Below, piece after piece: positions 1 through 10,541 of a DNA stretch of 64,000 nt. The notes below the pieces were generated by a model. The model searched no databases and was not told where the DNA came from. It worked only from the letters and a program-made list of their open reading frames with translations. The first letter of the stretch is position 1. Each line of letters starts with the position of its first letter. The stretch is from contig OX578140.1 of assembly GCA_951213105.1 (NCBI GenBank), positions 30,008,780 through 30,072,779 on the forward strand. The letters run 5' to 3'. Made by a program: the position numbers and the translations under genes. This stretch comes from Amaurobius ferox (lineage: Eukaryota; Arthropoda; Arachnida; Araneae; Amaurobiidae).

Positions 1-511
1 AAAGAGAAAGAAAAAATATTGAAATGGAAGAAAAGAAAAGAAAGATTGCAGATCTGAAGAAAAAGAGAACCAAAAAACTTTCATCTGAGTCTTCCACTTC
101 TTCTTCACTTTTTGTAAAAAATTGGCAATAAAATAAAAATTGTAAAGTAAGATTTAAACTACATTCGTTTTTAATTAGGTACCTTTTTTATACATATATT
201 TTAGAAATTATGTTAATGATAATATATAGCGAAATATAACTTTTAACAAATCTTATGCATTATTTGAGTGGCCCACTTTTGGTGGGTCCACTATAGGTAC
301 ATCAGAAATTTAATGGGCCCACTACTGGTACATACAGGAAGGTAAAGTTTTTATTTAAAAAAAATATTTTGTTTGCAATTTGATGTGATAATAATAATAG
401 AAAAGAGTTTAACCAACGATAAAAAAAAATATATTCATGATATAATTCCCTAAAGTTTCAGTGATAATTGATTGAATGCCCTTAAATGGCTCACTACTGG
501 TACACTTACCT
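1..511. other. Non-coding, no gene seen
   Basis: AT-rich sequence without a convincing reading frame. Three short near-copies of a CCCACTACTGGTACA-like word lie between about 269 and 508, which hints at an old short repeat. Nothing else is supported. Confidence 0.6.
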
Positions 512-648
512 TGAAACTGCAAATTAAGTTCAGTTTCAAATGGATGCCCGTGTTATTTTGTGCTTTTAAACTCAATTTAATGATTTATAAAAGGTATAGA
601 AAATGGATTTAAGTCTGTAGTGAAAGTAATGTGATGCTAATTTCAGAT
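512..648 (+). repeat. Family B repeat, end fragment
   Basis: This fragment matches the distal part of the family B repeats seen in full at 1175-1962, 13580-14389 and 54424-55544. It carries the shared phrase ACTCAATTTAATGA and ends in a decayed form of the terminal CACATCAGAT. The proximal part of the element is missing. Confidence 0.6.
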
Positions 649-1270
649 TTTTATAGTGTCACTTTAACTTCCTCTAACGGAAGGATGATCCTTTTTTATA
701 CTCTATGTTGAAATCGCTAAAAAAATTGCGTAACTTAAAAAATTGTCAACCAAACTTCAAAATTCAGTCAAAAGTCGAAAGTCACGAATTTCACGAAATT
801 ACACCAAAGTTGTCATCAACGTCATTAAATTCAAGATTTAGCACCCGAATCTTCAAATGACAACATTGCTTGCCTGTAAATGTCATGTTTCCTTAGGAAC
901 AGGCAATATGCTATGAAGATACTTCAGGTAACCGTAACAGTACATTCGGATTTAATCGATTTAAGTGCGTCTTCAAATTAAAAGCAGATTAACAACTGAA
1001 AGTATTCCATTCCACTCTCCCACCTCCTCCTTACGAGACAATCAAGTAATTTCAATGCATTTCATTTTTTTCGTCACGTTTATTGATTTTTCCTTCGCTA
1101 TTATTGTTCTTGAAACGGTTTATTTATCTTATATTTCACTTCGTAGTTGCACCATGTGTTAATGTGAAATGACGTTTTACTTTCCCTGCAATATATGGTA
1201 ATGTATAGGGATCACTGGAATCATATCGAAAATCGCAACTCCAGTTCTCGACGGATCTACATGTTTTAAG
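512..1270 (+). repeat. Diverged duplication, copy 1
   Basis: This stretch is repeated at 2950-3705 at a constant offset of about 2,435 bp. The match covers the end of one family B element, about 520 bp of unrelated spacer and the start of the next family B element. Shared spacer words include GATTTAATCGATTTAAGTGC and the phrase around GAAACGGTTTATTTAT. The match includes non-mobile spacer, so this is a segmental tandem duplication and not two independent insertions. Divergence is noticeable (many substitutions and small indels), so it is old. Confidence 0.75.
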
Positions 1271-1962
1271 AACTCTAGAACACGTGACATTATTTTTGGC
1301 ATGACGTCTGTGTGTGTCTGTCTGTGCAATGCATGCATCCACTCTAACTGAAGAACTAACCGACCAAATTTCATAAAATTTGGTAGGCCAGTTCCTTGTG
1401 GGTAACCCTGGTACTTATTAGATTTTGGTACTATTCGGGATAAAAGAGCCCGCCTTTTTTATGCGAAATGCCCCTCCCCCTCAAAATTACATGTATCCAC
1501 TTTAGCGAAATAACTAATAGACCAAATTTCACAAAATTTGGTAGATAAGTCACTTGTAGGTTAACCTGGTGCTGATTAGATTTTGGTACGAATTGGAAAA
1601 GCAGAACCTGCTTTGATTTTCCAAAATAGCCCTCAAAAATCATAAAATTTTAAGGAAAAAAAGACTCGGTATGTTCAAATGTAACAATTAGGGGCTTGTT
1701 TCGTTCGTAATTTTTGACAATAAAAATAATAAGACCAACTCCATTACTCTAGAATTAGCCGTTCTCGAGATATTTGTTTTTTCGCATTTACTACGCCGAC
1801 TTTGAATATGCGTGCAGTTACCAAATAAAAATTAAAATTGAGCTAAATTTGCAAATTCAGTGTTATTTTGTGCAATTGAACTCAAGTTAATGAATTGTTA
1901 GAGAAATAAAGAGAAACTGAATGTCAGTCTGTAGGTAAAGTCATGTGCTGCCCACATCAGAT
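1175..1962 (+). repeat. Family B repeat, near-complete copy
   Basis: The copy begins TTTTACTTTCCCTGCA, followed by a short hairpin partner (ATGTATAGGGA). It then has a GT-rich microsatellite near 1310-1325 and two diverged internal units of about 120 bp (around 1330-1440 and 1495-1610), each with the palindromic phrase CCAAATTTCA...AAATTTGG. It ends AAAGTCATGTGCTGCCCACATCAGAT. Read on the minus strand, it starts with ATCTGATGTGGGCAGCACATG and ends in a hairpin closing GGGAAAGTAAAA. Family A has the same ends. No coding capacity. Probably a non-autonomous DNA element whose class is uncertain (Helentron/HINE-like or MITE). Confidence 0.75.
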
Positions 1963-1984
1963 ATTTTATATAGTTACGACATTA

Positions 1985-2215
1985 TTCCCTGGAATCGCGC
2001 ATGTATTGTCAGAATACAAAGATAAGTCCGATTTGATAACCAGCGTTTTCATTTAAAGCACCAGTAAGCGGGAATAGAAACAATATACAACTAATAACGC
2101 TTTAGCTATCTTACAGGGTCGAAAATTTACTGTCAGGTACAATAGTGAAAGTCAGTAAGAGATGGAGTCATTCACAAAATAGACGTATATGCTCCCGAAA
2201 CATTGACGTATTTCA
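1985..2215 (+). repeat. Dispersed repeat D, copy 1
   Basis: A diverged repeat also recognisable at 41930-42105 and 45280-45470. Shared phrases include GATAAC...AGCGTTTTCATTTAAA.GCACCA and an ending like CTCCCGAAACATTGACGTAT. No reading frame and no clear ends. Function and class unknown. Confidence 0.5.
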
Positions 2216-2226
2216 TAATCCATATT

Positions 2227-3085
2227 GCTTTTCCAGCAATGCATGGTAATGTTTAGGGACAGTATTGGAATCGTGTCGAAAATCGCATCTATGTGTTTCA
2301 AGCTCAACAAAAAATATTTTTAACATGACCTCTGTGTGTGTGTGTGTCTGTTTGCGCTATGCATGTATCCACTCTATCTGTAAAATTATGACCAAATTTC
2401 AGAAAATATGGCAGATCAGTCACATGTGAATTAGCTTTTCCCGGCCTTCCAAATTGCTGCTCATGTCCCAGGATGAGTCGGACGGTCTGGACCTTCGACA
2501 TTCGACATGTGAATTAGCATAGAGCTGATTAGATTTTGAAACGACTGAGAAGAAAAGATCTTGCTGTTTTTCTTGCGATATGGCCCACAAAACATATTTA
2601 TCTACTTTAGCTGAAACAGGAAATGAGGAAATTACATAAATTTGGTAGATAAATCACTTACGGGATATTCTTGTTTTGATTAGATTTTGTCACGATTCAG
2701 AAAGCAAGAACCTGCCTTTATTTGCGAACTGGATCTCAAAAATTGCCAAAATCTAAATTAAAAGTTTATGTATGCTCAAATGTATTTATTGCATGTTTGT
2801 GTCATACGTAATTTTTGACGATGAAAATAATAACTCCAATCCCATAACTTTACGTTTACCACTTTCTCTATATATTTTAATTTTTCGTATTTTTACCACG
2901 CCGCCTTTGAAAAAACGTTCAGTTGCCAAATGAAAATAAAAGTCGAAATAAAACTGCAAATTAAGTATAGTTTTAAAAAAATGCCCGTGTAATTTTGTAC
3001 TTTTAAACTCAATTTAATGATTTATAAAAGATATAGAAAATAGATTTAAGTCTGTAGTGGAATTAATGTGGTTCTCATTTCAGAT
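2227..3085 (+). repeat. Family B repeat carrying a mini-insertion
   Basis: Homologous to 1175-1962 along its length, with a decayed start (GCTTTTCCAGCAATGCATGG) and end (TCATTTCAGAT). A GT microsatellite lies near 2333-2348. The copy is interrupted at 2436-2504 by a 69-bp insert with a 14-bp target duplication. No coding capacity. Confidence 0.7.
2422..2518 (+). mobile_element. Mini-insertion M1 (69 bp) with 14-bp target duplication
   Basis: The insert at 2436-2504 is flanked by perfect copies of acatgtgaattagc (2422-2435 and 2505-2518). It reads CCCGGCCTTCCAAATTGCTG near its start, contains a small hairpin (CTCATGTCC...GGATGAG) and ends GAGTCGGACGGTCTGG...CTTCGACATTCG. The end matches the 3' tail of the tRNA-derived SINEs in this window. 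The flanking duplication shows that it arrived as a discrete unit, most simply by LINE-type target-primed reverse transcription. Related units lie at 9168-9225, 32745-32804 and 38305-38369. Confidence 0.85.
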
Positions 3086-3705
3086 TTTTTTAGTATCACG
3101 TTAACTTCCTGTAACTGAACGATGAGCCGTTTGTATATTATATGTTGCAATCTCTAAAAGATGTCCGTAACTCAGAAAAATTCTCAACCAAACTTCAAAA
3201 TTCGAGCATTTACTGAAAGTCGCCAATCTGACGATATTATACCAAAGTTGCCATCAACGTCATTAAATTCAAGATTTATCACCCGGATCTTCAAATAAAA
3301 ATATTGGTTGTCATTTTTCCTCAGGGACAGGCAGTATGCTATGGAGATAATTTAGGTAACCGTAACAATACATTGGGATTTAATCGATTTAAGTGCGTCT
3401 TCAAATTAAAACGGATTTATAACTGAAAGTATTTCATTCCACTCCCCAACCCCCTTCTTCCTCCTGACGAGACAATTAAGTAATATCAATGCATCGCATT
3501 TATTTCGTCATGTTTCTTGATTTTTCCTTCGCCATTTCTATTCAAGAAACGGTTTATTTATTTTATATTTTACGGTCGTAGTTGTGCCAGGAGTTAAAGT
3601 GAAATGGCATTTTACTTTCCCTGCGATACATGTTAATGTATAGGGAAAATATCGGAATCGTGTCGAAAATCGCAACTCGTGTTTTCGACGAATTTACAGG
3701 ATTTG
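2950..3705 (+). repeat. Diverged duplication, copy 2
   Basis: Partner of 512-1270, in the same orientation and with the same order of parts (family B end, spacer, family B start). The spacer 3090-3605 matches 650-1170 throughout with scattered substitutions. Confidence 0.75.
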
Positions 3706-4179
3706 AGACCCATGGAACACGAGAAAATTATTTTTAGCGCGACATGTGTGTGTGTATGTGTGTGTGTGTCTATGCAATGTATGTAGCAACTCTAATTGAA
3801 AAACTAGTTGAATAAATTTCATAACATTTTTAGGCTAGAGTGGATTTTTGTGGGTAATTTCGCAGAAAAGGCAAGTTTGTTTTTTCGAACCGTAACAAAA
3901 TCTAACCAACACCATGGGTAATCCACAAGTGACTTACCTACCAAATGTTAAGAAATTCGGTCGATAAGTTTTTGAGTTAGAGTGGATGCATACATTGCAC
4001 AGACAGACAGACATAGGCATAGATACACACAGTCATACAAACAGATGTTACATTAAAATATGGTTTTCGCGTTCTAGGTTGCTCGAAACGTGCAGATCCG
4101 CCGGAAACTCTAGTTGCGATTTTTGACACGATTGCAATACTTTCCCTATACATTACCATGTATTGCAGGGAAAGTAAAA
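3610..4179. mobile_element. Foldback (palindromic) derivative of family B
   Basis: The left arm starts TTTTACTTTCCCTGCGATACAT and runs through the GT microsatellite (about 3745-3770). The right arm is its inverted partner, passing through the CA-like stretch at 4005-4045 and ending ATGTATTGCAGGGAAAGTAAAA. Both ends therefore carry the same family B terminus and the other terminus (CACATCAGAT) is absent. The arms are about 260 bp with the axis near 3870-3900. The two arms contain similar but diverged target words (for example CCACTCTAA on one and its complement on the other). Such a molecule would fold into one long hairpin. Confidence 0.8.
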
Positions 4180-5159
4180 CTAGTTCCACTTTTTGTCTAA
4201 TATGTATTAATTTGAATTTTTTATTTCAATTCGCGAAATGAATTAATGGTTTTTCTAGTAAGATGCATTGAGAATGCATGATATATATTAGAATTACTTA
4301 TTTCTTTTATGATATATTAGAATTATTTCTTAATTTCATAATTTCAAATATATAAATATTTGAAAAAACAAGGAATTGATATATTTTTTCTAATAAGGTG
4401 CTTTGAAAATGTATAAGATTTATAGGAATTCTTTATTACTTTTATAATTTCAAATGTATAAATTCGTGTATTTGTACTGTAGTATTGCTGTATATTTTTC
4501 AACAATTTCAATAAATATGACCTATACATATTTTTCCTCTTCTAAATTCCAAATTATTGTTTCGATTTGTGAGTCTAAAAGTATTCACTTTTGCTTCCCT
4601 ATGTATTGATATTAAATTCTATTCTGAAAAATAAAACTCACGATTTCTTTTATTTCTCCGTTTTTCTCAACGGAAAATGTAGAAATTTGTCCATAACTGT
4701 TAATTAAATTGCGAATTGAAGTGGGTGGGTAAGCACGGGTAATAAACATTCGTTTCCATGTTTATGCGGAATCTTGGGATTCCATCTGTGACCTAGACAT
4801 GAAAACACGTCAGCTCTGTATTGATCCAATCAGATTAAAGATGCGTGGGATTATTTCTCGCAACAGAGGATGTTTTCTCGTAGGGCGTTTTCGCGGTAAA
4901 ACTTTTGTGTGTTTCTCGATTTACTCTAGATCCGATTTTGAACGTGATGATCCGTTGAATCAGCAGAATGAAACTATAAAACGGCGTTAAGATAATTTTC
5001 ACCTCCGGATTGTTTGAACTGCAAAGCGAATTTGTTCGCTGGGCAGCTAATCGCTACATTTCAGGGTTTTAAAATGAAGTATAGTACAAGTATTGAAAGT
5101 TCTGAGGTTCAAAATTGCAACATTTATAAGTCCAAAGTGGATTGGTTGTACAAAATAGA
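4180..5159. other. Non-coding; weak AT-rich tandem pattern
   Basis: No gene is supported. From about 4240 to 4470 two diverged units of about 145 bp share phrases such as TTTCTAATAAGGTGC and TTTCAAATATATAAAT. A 63-codon frame at 4799-4990 has no recognisable domain and is probably chance. Confidence 0.5.
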
Positions 5160-5250
5160 ATCTGATGTGAGCAGCACATGACTTTCTCTACAGGCTCAAA
5201 TTCGTTTTCTCTTTTATAATCCATTAAATTTATTTTAATTGCAAAAACTG
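5160..5250 (-). repeat. Family B terminal fragment
   Basis: Starts ATCTGATGTGAGCAGCACATG, then ACTTTCTCTACAGGCTCAAATT and a decayed match to the family B end region. This is a solitary end, oriented opposite to the copies at 1175-3085. Confidence 0.7.
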
Positions 5251-6499
5251 ACGTAAATACTTATCTGAAATTATATCCATCTCTCAGTTTTAATACATAT
5301 TATTTTTCATTTGTCAGCTTCACACATTTTAAAACATCACTAGCTCTTTAAATTTCTGAAAACCCTTGGGGAGGAACTTATGTGTACAGAAATCTAATGC
5401 GCAATCTGTTGCGTAAACTAATCTGTTAAATCTGTTAAATCTAATGCGCGATGTCCACGTCAGCAACAGTTCACATTTGAATTTGAGTAAGAATATTACA
5501 GTGTGCTGTGACAAGCATTTCAGACCGTAATGATACGACTCTATGGTAGGTATTTTTGCCTTCCATATATGTATCTCATGCGGACGAGGTGTAGATTCCT
5601 TCTAATTGACTCTTTGTAATTGAAAAAAAATTCTATCTATTTTTCCTACCGAGTTTCACTAATTTATGAAATCCTTCGTTAGGGGCGCTGCAAACACTGT
5701 TATTCAATCAGCTTTTACTGTAGATAGAACTGATGTGTATACTCATGGACTTTTCCTTACAAAATGTTTGGATGGTTAAGGACTTTCGTAGAAACCCTGA
5801 AAATGTCGCTACATGTTTACGTTTCTTCATAGATACTCCCCTCCAGGACTACGACTGCAATATATAATGTGCAGTGATCGATACCACCTTTTTTCTTATT
5901 ATGTCCCTACTCACTTGGATGATTCGATTGCCATAAGTGAGGGTTCTCTTTTTTTCTTCGTCTACTGCCGATTTACCACCATATGTTTTGTTTCCGGAGT
6001 TGATGTTTGTTCGATTTTCTTTTCGTTTGTGATCTCCAATTCCGGAATGTATCTTTATATCTTCCCAAACTCTAAATTTACCTTCTGTTTTCTTTCAAGT
6101 TCCCCTTCGAGAAGTTTTTAACGGTGAAGTAGAGTTGTTTAAGGCATTTGTACTGAAAGTAACTTAAACTACTCTTACCTAGTTCTTGAAAATATACATT
6201 AAATTCTTCTTCTTATCTTTTAGAATTATAGTTATAATAATAATTTATTTAAAGTATATTGCGAAATTTAATGCACCCAGCTGCTGTATAAGATAAATCC
6301 AACTTTATTGTTGGAAACAGAACTTTTTCTTATTCAATACATAATATAGAACTAAATCCTTGTCTTAATCAATAATTAAAGATCCCAGTGAAAATCGGTT
6401 TGTATTCCATAAGTTTGATATTTTTATGTCCTTTTTATTCAGACAACAGCTAGTTTGATCAAATCCTACAGGTTAAAATGAATTGCGAACCAGTATATA
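5251..6499. other. Non-coding, no gene seen
   Basis: AT-rich. The longest frame (5813-6121, 102 codons, rich in Phe, Tyr and Ser) shows no family motif and no codon-use contrast with its surroundings, so I do not call it. Confidence 0.5.
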
Positions 6500-7246
6500 C
6501 AGGGTGATTCAAGCAAGATGAGCCAAGTTTTACGAGGTGGTAGTACACATCAAACCAAGCATTTTCGACAGAGTTTTCCGGGTCAGAAATGAAACGTAAA
6601 GGCGTTACAAAGCGTTTACTCATTGGAAAGAGGCCGCAAGAAGAAGGGGCCTAAGACTTAAAAGAGTCATTCTGGTTGTTATTTTCTGGTTAAAGAAGAA
6701 AACCACATATGCAGGGTGCTTGGTTTGGTGTACAGTACTACCTCATAAAGTTTGATCCATCTTTAATGAATCATCCTAAATATACATCTGGGGAGAAGAA
6801 CCCTTATGCAAATTCTCGCAACACGGATGTAACGACCTTATCAGTTTGCAGCAGTTTTTCGCAGCTCCAACTTTGAGACTGAAGACGAGACTTTTGAGAC
6901 TCAAAAGACTCGTTCCAACTTTTGAACTCGTCGCCAGAATTTTAGTCGCTGCTGCCTAAGTGCGCGACATGCCTCTTCGAGATAGTTCGCCAATTCCTCC
7001 ATCGCCACTGCGAAACGTGCATTCAGGTTGGCGGTAGTTCTTTTGAGTCGTTACTGTAATTATTGTTTTTTAAATGCCATTTTATAACTAGAAAGTATTT
7101 TCGTCTCGCCTTATCGGTTTCACCATTAATCGCCCACAGTCGCCTTTACGTTTCATTTCCGACCCGGTAAACTATAACGAAAAGTGCTTAGTTTGGTGTA
7201 CAATACCACCTCATAAAGTTTGATCCATCTTTAATGAATCATCTTA
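6500..7246. mobile_element. TIR element starting CAGGGTGATTCA, with an extra inner end
   Basis: The left terminal repeat (6500-6606) begins CAGGGTGATTCA just after TA and contains CGGGTCAGAAATGAAACGTA. The inverted right repeat (7141-7246) contains TACGTTTCATTTCCGACCCGG and ends TTAATGAATCATCTTA. The arms are about 105 bp. A second partial right end lies inside at about 6712-6778 (ends TTAATGAATCATCCTA), so one element probably inserted in or recombined with a relative. No transposase frame. TA flanks and this terminus suggest a mariner-type MITE; the family assignment is inference. Confidence 0.7.
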
Positions 7247-7745
7247 AATATACATACATAGCTTTCATCTGTGTATGCTAGCATATGACCAGGTCCTTTT
7301 CAGATTCACATAAAACGGGATGTAAATCCAGCTTTTCTAGATTTGAAGGACATGGATTGAACTGAATCATTTGTCCTTTGGTAGGTATTGTAGCTAAAGA
7401 CAAGTTCCATTGTTAGAATATTTTTTTGGTAATTTATAATATTTCTTGTTAATGGTTGTGATGGTTCGGAAAGCGGTGTTTTCTAGAAAATGACTGCTAA
7501 TTCTTAGCTTCATTTTTTATAATAAAACATCAAGGGAATATTATACAGTCTGTGTCACATTTATAAAATCATTTCGGCTTATACTAAAACGGCTAAATTG
7601 TATTTTGTCTTATTGTATAATGTAACAATTACTTTGTAAAGAAATGGTTACACTGTTGACTCAAATAATGCGAAAATGAAACTGTTCATTACCTACTGTA
7701 TAAAACAGTTGATAGAAACAGTCATCGGTTTCGAAATAAAAAAAA
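7247..7745. other. Non-coding, no gene seen
   Basis: AT-rich spacer without a supported feature. Confidence 0.5.
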
Positions 7746-8677
7746 ATCTGATGTAGGCAATACATGACTTACCTTATATAATGCAATGGATTTACTACTT
7801 TTACGGTTAAAAAATGTTATTCTTATAGTAGATACTTATATTCTTTCCAAGATATTGAAATTTCTTCAATGAGTCGTCATTTTCATTGATTTAGCGCCAT
7901 TTTTACCCATTTGGCGAGGTTTTCGTTGATTTGGCAACATTTAAGAATGTCGACAAGGCGACATTCCGTTAAATTCGTTGCCAGAATCTCGCCAAGCATT
8001 ATGGACGGAGAAATAAGTTATTCTTACAGCAGATAAATGACTATTGGCGTTCGAATACAAAAGTATTACTCAAAGTTTCTTTTCTTGTGAATGGAACGAG
8101 TTACAGCCATCAGAATGATGTCAGCAAATTCATCGCATGATATTACATATGGAAAGAAAACATGTTTTTCAACAGTTAATAATTTTTTTTTAATTTATGG
8201 GATTTTTTTGATAAATTTATTTGAAAAATGTGCAATATCTCAAGATCGGTTCATGCTAGAGTTCTAAAGTTTATGTCAATTGTTTTCTAAGGAAAACTTA
8301 CATAATAAATGTCTATTTGCGTAGCTTCATTAAAGGTTGTGATTTTTTGATGACATTTTCAAAATTTCACTCGAAAATTTAGGGGGGGGGGGGTTCTAAA
8401 CATTCGATTGTATTTTAAAAGATTAAGCTTCCAGTATTCATAGATTGTGAGTTTTGTACCAAATTTCATTCGAATCGCTCCATTCGTTCGTGATATATCG
8501 TCTCCACAGGCTCATTCTCTCTCTCACACACACACAGACATCACCTCAAAAATGTTCGATTCGTGAACAGGGTTGCTTGAAATTGGGTCGTGAACAAGGT
8601 TGCTTGTCCCGTCGAAAACTCGAATTCGAATTTTCGACCCTGTCATAATACTTTCCTTATGTGTATAAGGAAAGTAA
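7746..8677 (+). repeat. Family A repeat, copy A1
   Basis: Begins ATCTGATGTAGGCAATACATG and ACTTACCTTATATAATGCA, and ends with the hairpin ACTTTCCTTAT...ATAAGGAAAGTAA. The interior has the recurrent words GTCGTCATTTTCATTGATTT, CTATTGGCGTTC and CATTCGTTCGTGA, a poly-G run near 8384-8392 and a short CA microsatellite near 8525-8535. It ends with GTCGAAAACTCGAATTCGAA. No coding capacity. Sister copies: 10542-11479, 18785-19696, 21197-22167 and the variant 26985-27762. Confidence 0.8.
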
Positions 8678-9153
8678 AAACAGACCCCGTCTTCAGAAAA
8701 AAAAAGACAAGGTTGCCACCCAAGCAAAAACAAGAGATGGTTTTGTCGCCTGTGCTACATATATTGGAAAGGACAGCAATCGTTTCCAAATGAAACAAGA
8801 GAAATGGAAAAGAAAAGATTGATAATGAAAGTAAAAGAACTGATAAAGTTGACCATCTTGACTGATAGATTTTTGAACCTTCTGAAATGGAGGGTTTTAT
8901 TTCCATCCGAGGGATTCATTCTGGTGTCAGGTGTTAAAGAGTCACGTGCTTAACGATGATGACAGAAAACTCTCTTGCTTTGTTTAGTGCGGCTACGATG
9001 CCGCATTGTCCTGATGAAGGCTCTGTTTTTTACCCTCAACAACAGTCTAGACTGTTGATCAACTTTTTTTATAATGAGGGTGTTTAAGGTAAAGTAAATC
9101 AGGAGGAGCTATACTAGCAAAAAGCTTGTCTTTAAATGAACTCGCGTATATGA
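8678..9153. other. Non-coding; one perfect 18-bp palindrome
   Basis: No gene is supported. The palindrome CAACAGTCTAGACTGTTG lies at 9040-9057 and could form a short hairpin; it has no obvious partner features. Confidence 0.5.
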
Positions 9154-9239
9154 AGTATGCGAGGTGTCGAAAACCCAGATCACTAGACTTGCCTTAAGCC
9201 ATGAGCAGCAAGTTGAGTGGCCGGTAGTATGCGAGGTGT
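9154..9239 (-). mobile_element. Mini-insertion M2 (58 bp) with 14-bp target duplication
   Basis: The insert at 9168-9225 lies between perfect copies of agtatgcgaggtgt (9154-9167 and 9226-9239). Read on the minus strand it gives CGGCCACTCAACTTGCTGCT, then a decayed middle, then GATCTGGGTTTTCG. This aligns with M1 at 2436-2504, including the shared TTGCTGCTCATG word. It is the shortest and most diverged of the four units. Confidence 0.75.
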
Positions 9240-9489
9240 TGTTGTTGAAACCCAGACCGTCCGACCTACCAGAAAGGTGTAAGGTAACTGTTTGGACGGT
9301 CGGGAAGTGCCACCCAATTTAGACCGGAACCCAGTGGGGGAGGCATCCACAGGGACCTACCCTCCTTCCCTTATCACCAACCTCTCGGAAGGACTTTCGG
9401 ACCCACATGTTTAACGCGACCGTACTTCGCATGAACACGGCGGCAGGTTTGGCAGTGGCTGGAATCGAACCCGGGAGTATGCGAGGTGT
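9226..9489 (-). mobile_element. tRNA-derived SINE, 5'-truncated, at a re-used target
   Basis: The SINE body is 9240-9475, flanked by agtatgcgaggtgt at 9226-9239 and 9476-9489. On the minus strand it begins inside the tRNA part at CCCGGGTTCGATTCC (box B) and lacks box A. It runs through the body (TCCGAGAGGTTGGTGATAAG, CCCACTGGGTTCCGG, CCAAACAGTTACC) and ends GGTCGGACGGTCTGGGTTTC followed by (AAC)n. The left target copy is the same 14 bases that flank the mini-insertion M2, so the same word now occurs three times. Confidence 0.9.
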
Positions 9490-10541
9490 GAAAGATTTCA
9501 AATTAAGATTTAATTTAACAAATAATTATGAAATTATAAGTATAAAAAATTAATTTCATTATCTGAGAGTCCTAATACAAAATAGCATATAATTTTTTTT
9601 TAATTGAATGTTAAATTAAACAGATTAAAATGCAGAAATCAATGAAATCAAATTAACGCATTTAAAGCGCAAATACGTAGTTAGTATGTGCAATCGCGTT
9701 TAAATCACCATGCATGCAAGTGCACATGCTTTGTTTATATGTTTGAAAAAATCGTTTACTTGTTATTTGTAGGAAACGCAGTAAGCATGCGCAGTTTAAA
9801 ATTAGGCGTTTCGCCCTGTTACAGTTCCATTTAATAAATGAAATTGTGATTCTGAAAATTTGTGGGTAATTCTACGTATGCATGCAATAGTTTTCGAGTA
9901 AATATAGTTTTCGAGTAAAAGGGATTACAAAATTCAGGCAAATCTCGATCTCGCTTCGTTAGAAATGGAGAATGTTCTTCGCTTCGTTCGTCCATAATTA
10001 TATAAATACACAGTTTTAGAAAAATAGTCTTACCTATTGAGTGCAAATTACCAAATAGATTTTTCAGCTTTATTTATTTGCACAAGTATTTTTAGTATCA
10101 TTAAAACAAGAGCAAAAGCTGACGTCTGATGATGGTAAAGTTGCAAACGGATTATGTTAAAATTACAAACAGATGATGCTGAAGATATAAACTGATGATG
10201 AAGTTGATTAGACAGTGTAAGATTAGAAAAGTTGGCAACAATGCAGTATAATCATATGTTATCCAACATAGAACAACTTCCAATCAAAAGCAGATTAACA
10301 AGGGTAACTTTGCGAAATGCCCCTGACACAATAATCTATAGGAATTCAGAAGTAGTAAAGGCATGGAAAACGAGTCATTCCAAGCGATAATCAATTATCA
10401 CAGCACTTTGATTCAGATGAAAATATCGACATTTCATTGTTATTTTAATGTTATGTTGAAGTTGCATGAAAATATATTAACCAAAATTTAATTGCTATTT
10501 GTGTTGTCTTTGTCTACCAAAATCGTTTGAAAATAAAAAAA
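9490..10541. other. Non-coding, no gene seen
   Basis: AT-rich spacer. A 71-codon frame on the minus strand at 9831-10046 has no recognisable motif. Confidence 0.5.

Noticed and set aside
2471..2500. Hammerhead-like GGATGAGTC in the mini-insertions
   Set aside because: Resembles CTGATGAGTC, but the partner GAAAC is absent in all four copies and the hairpin is explained by CTCAT...ATGAG pairing.
5813..6121. 102-codon plus-strand frame
   Set aside because: Hydrophobic and Ser-rich without family motif, in AT-rich sequence; a frame of this length is expected by chance in 64 kb.
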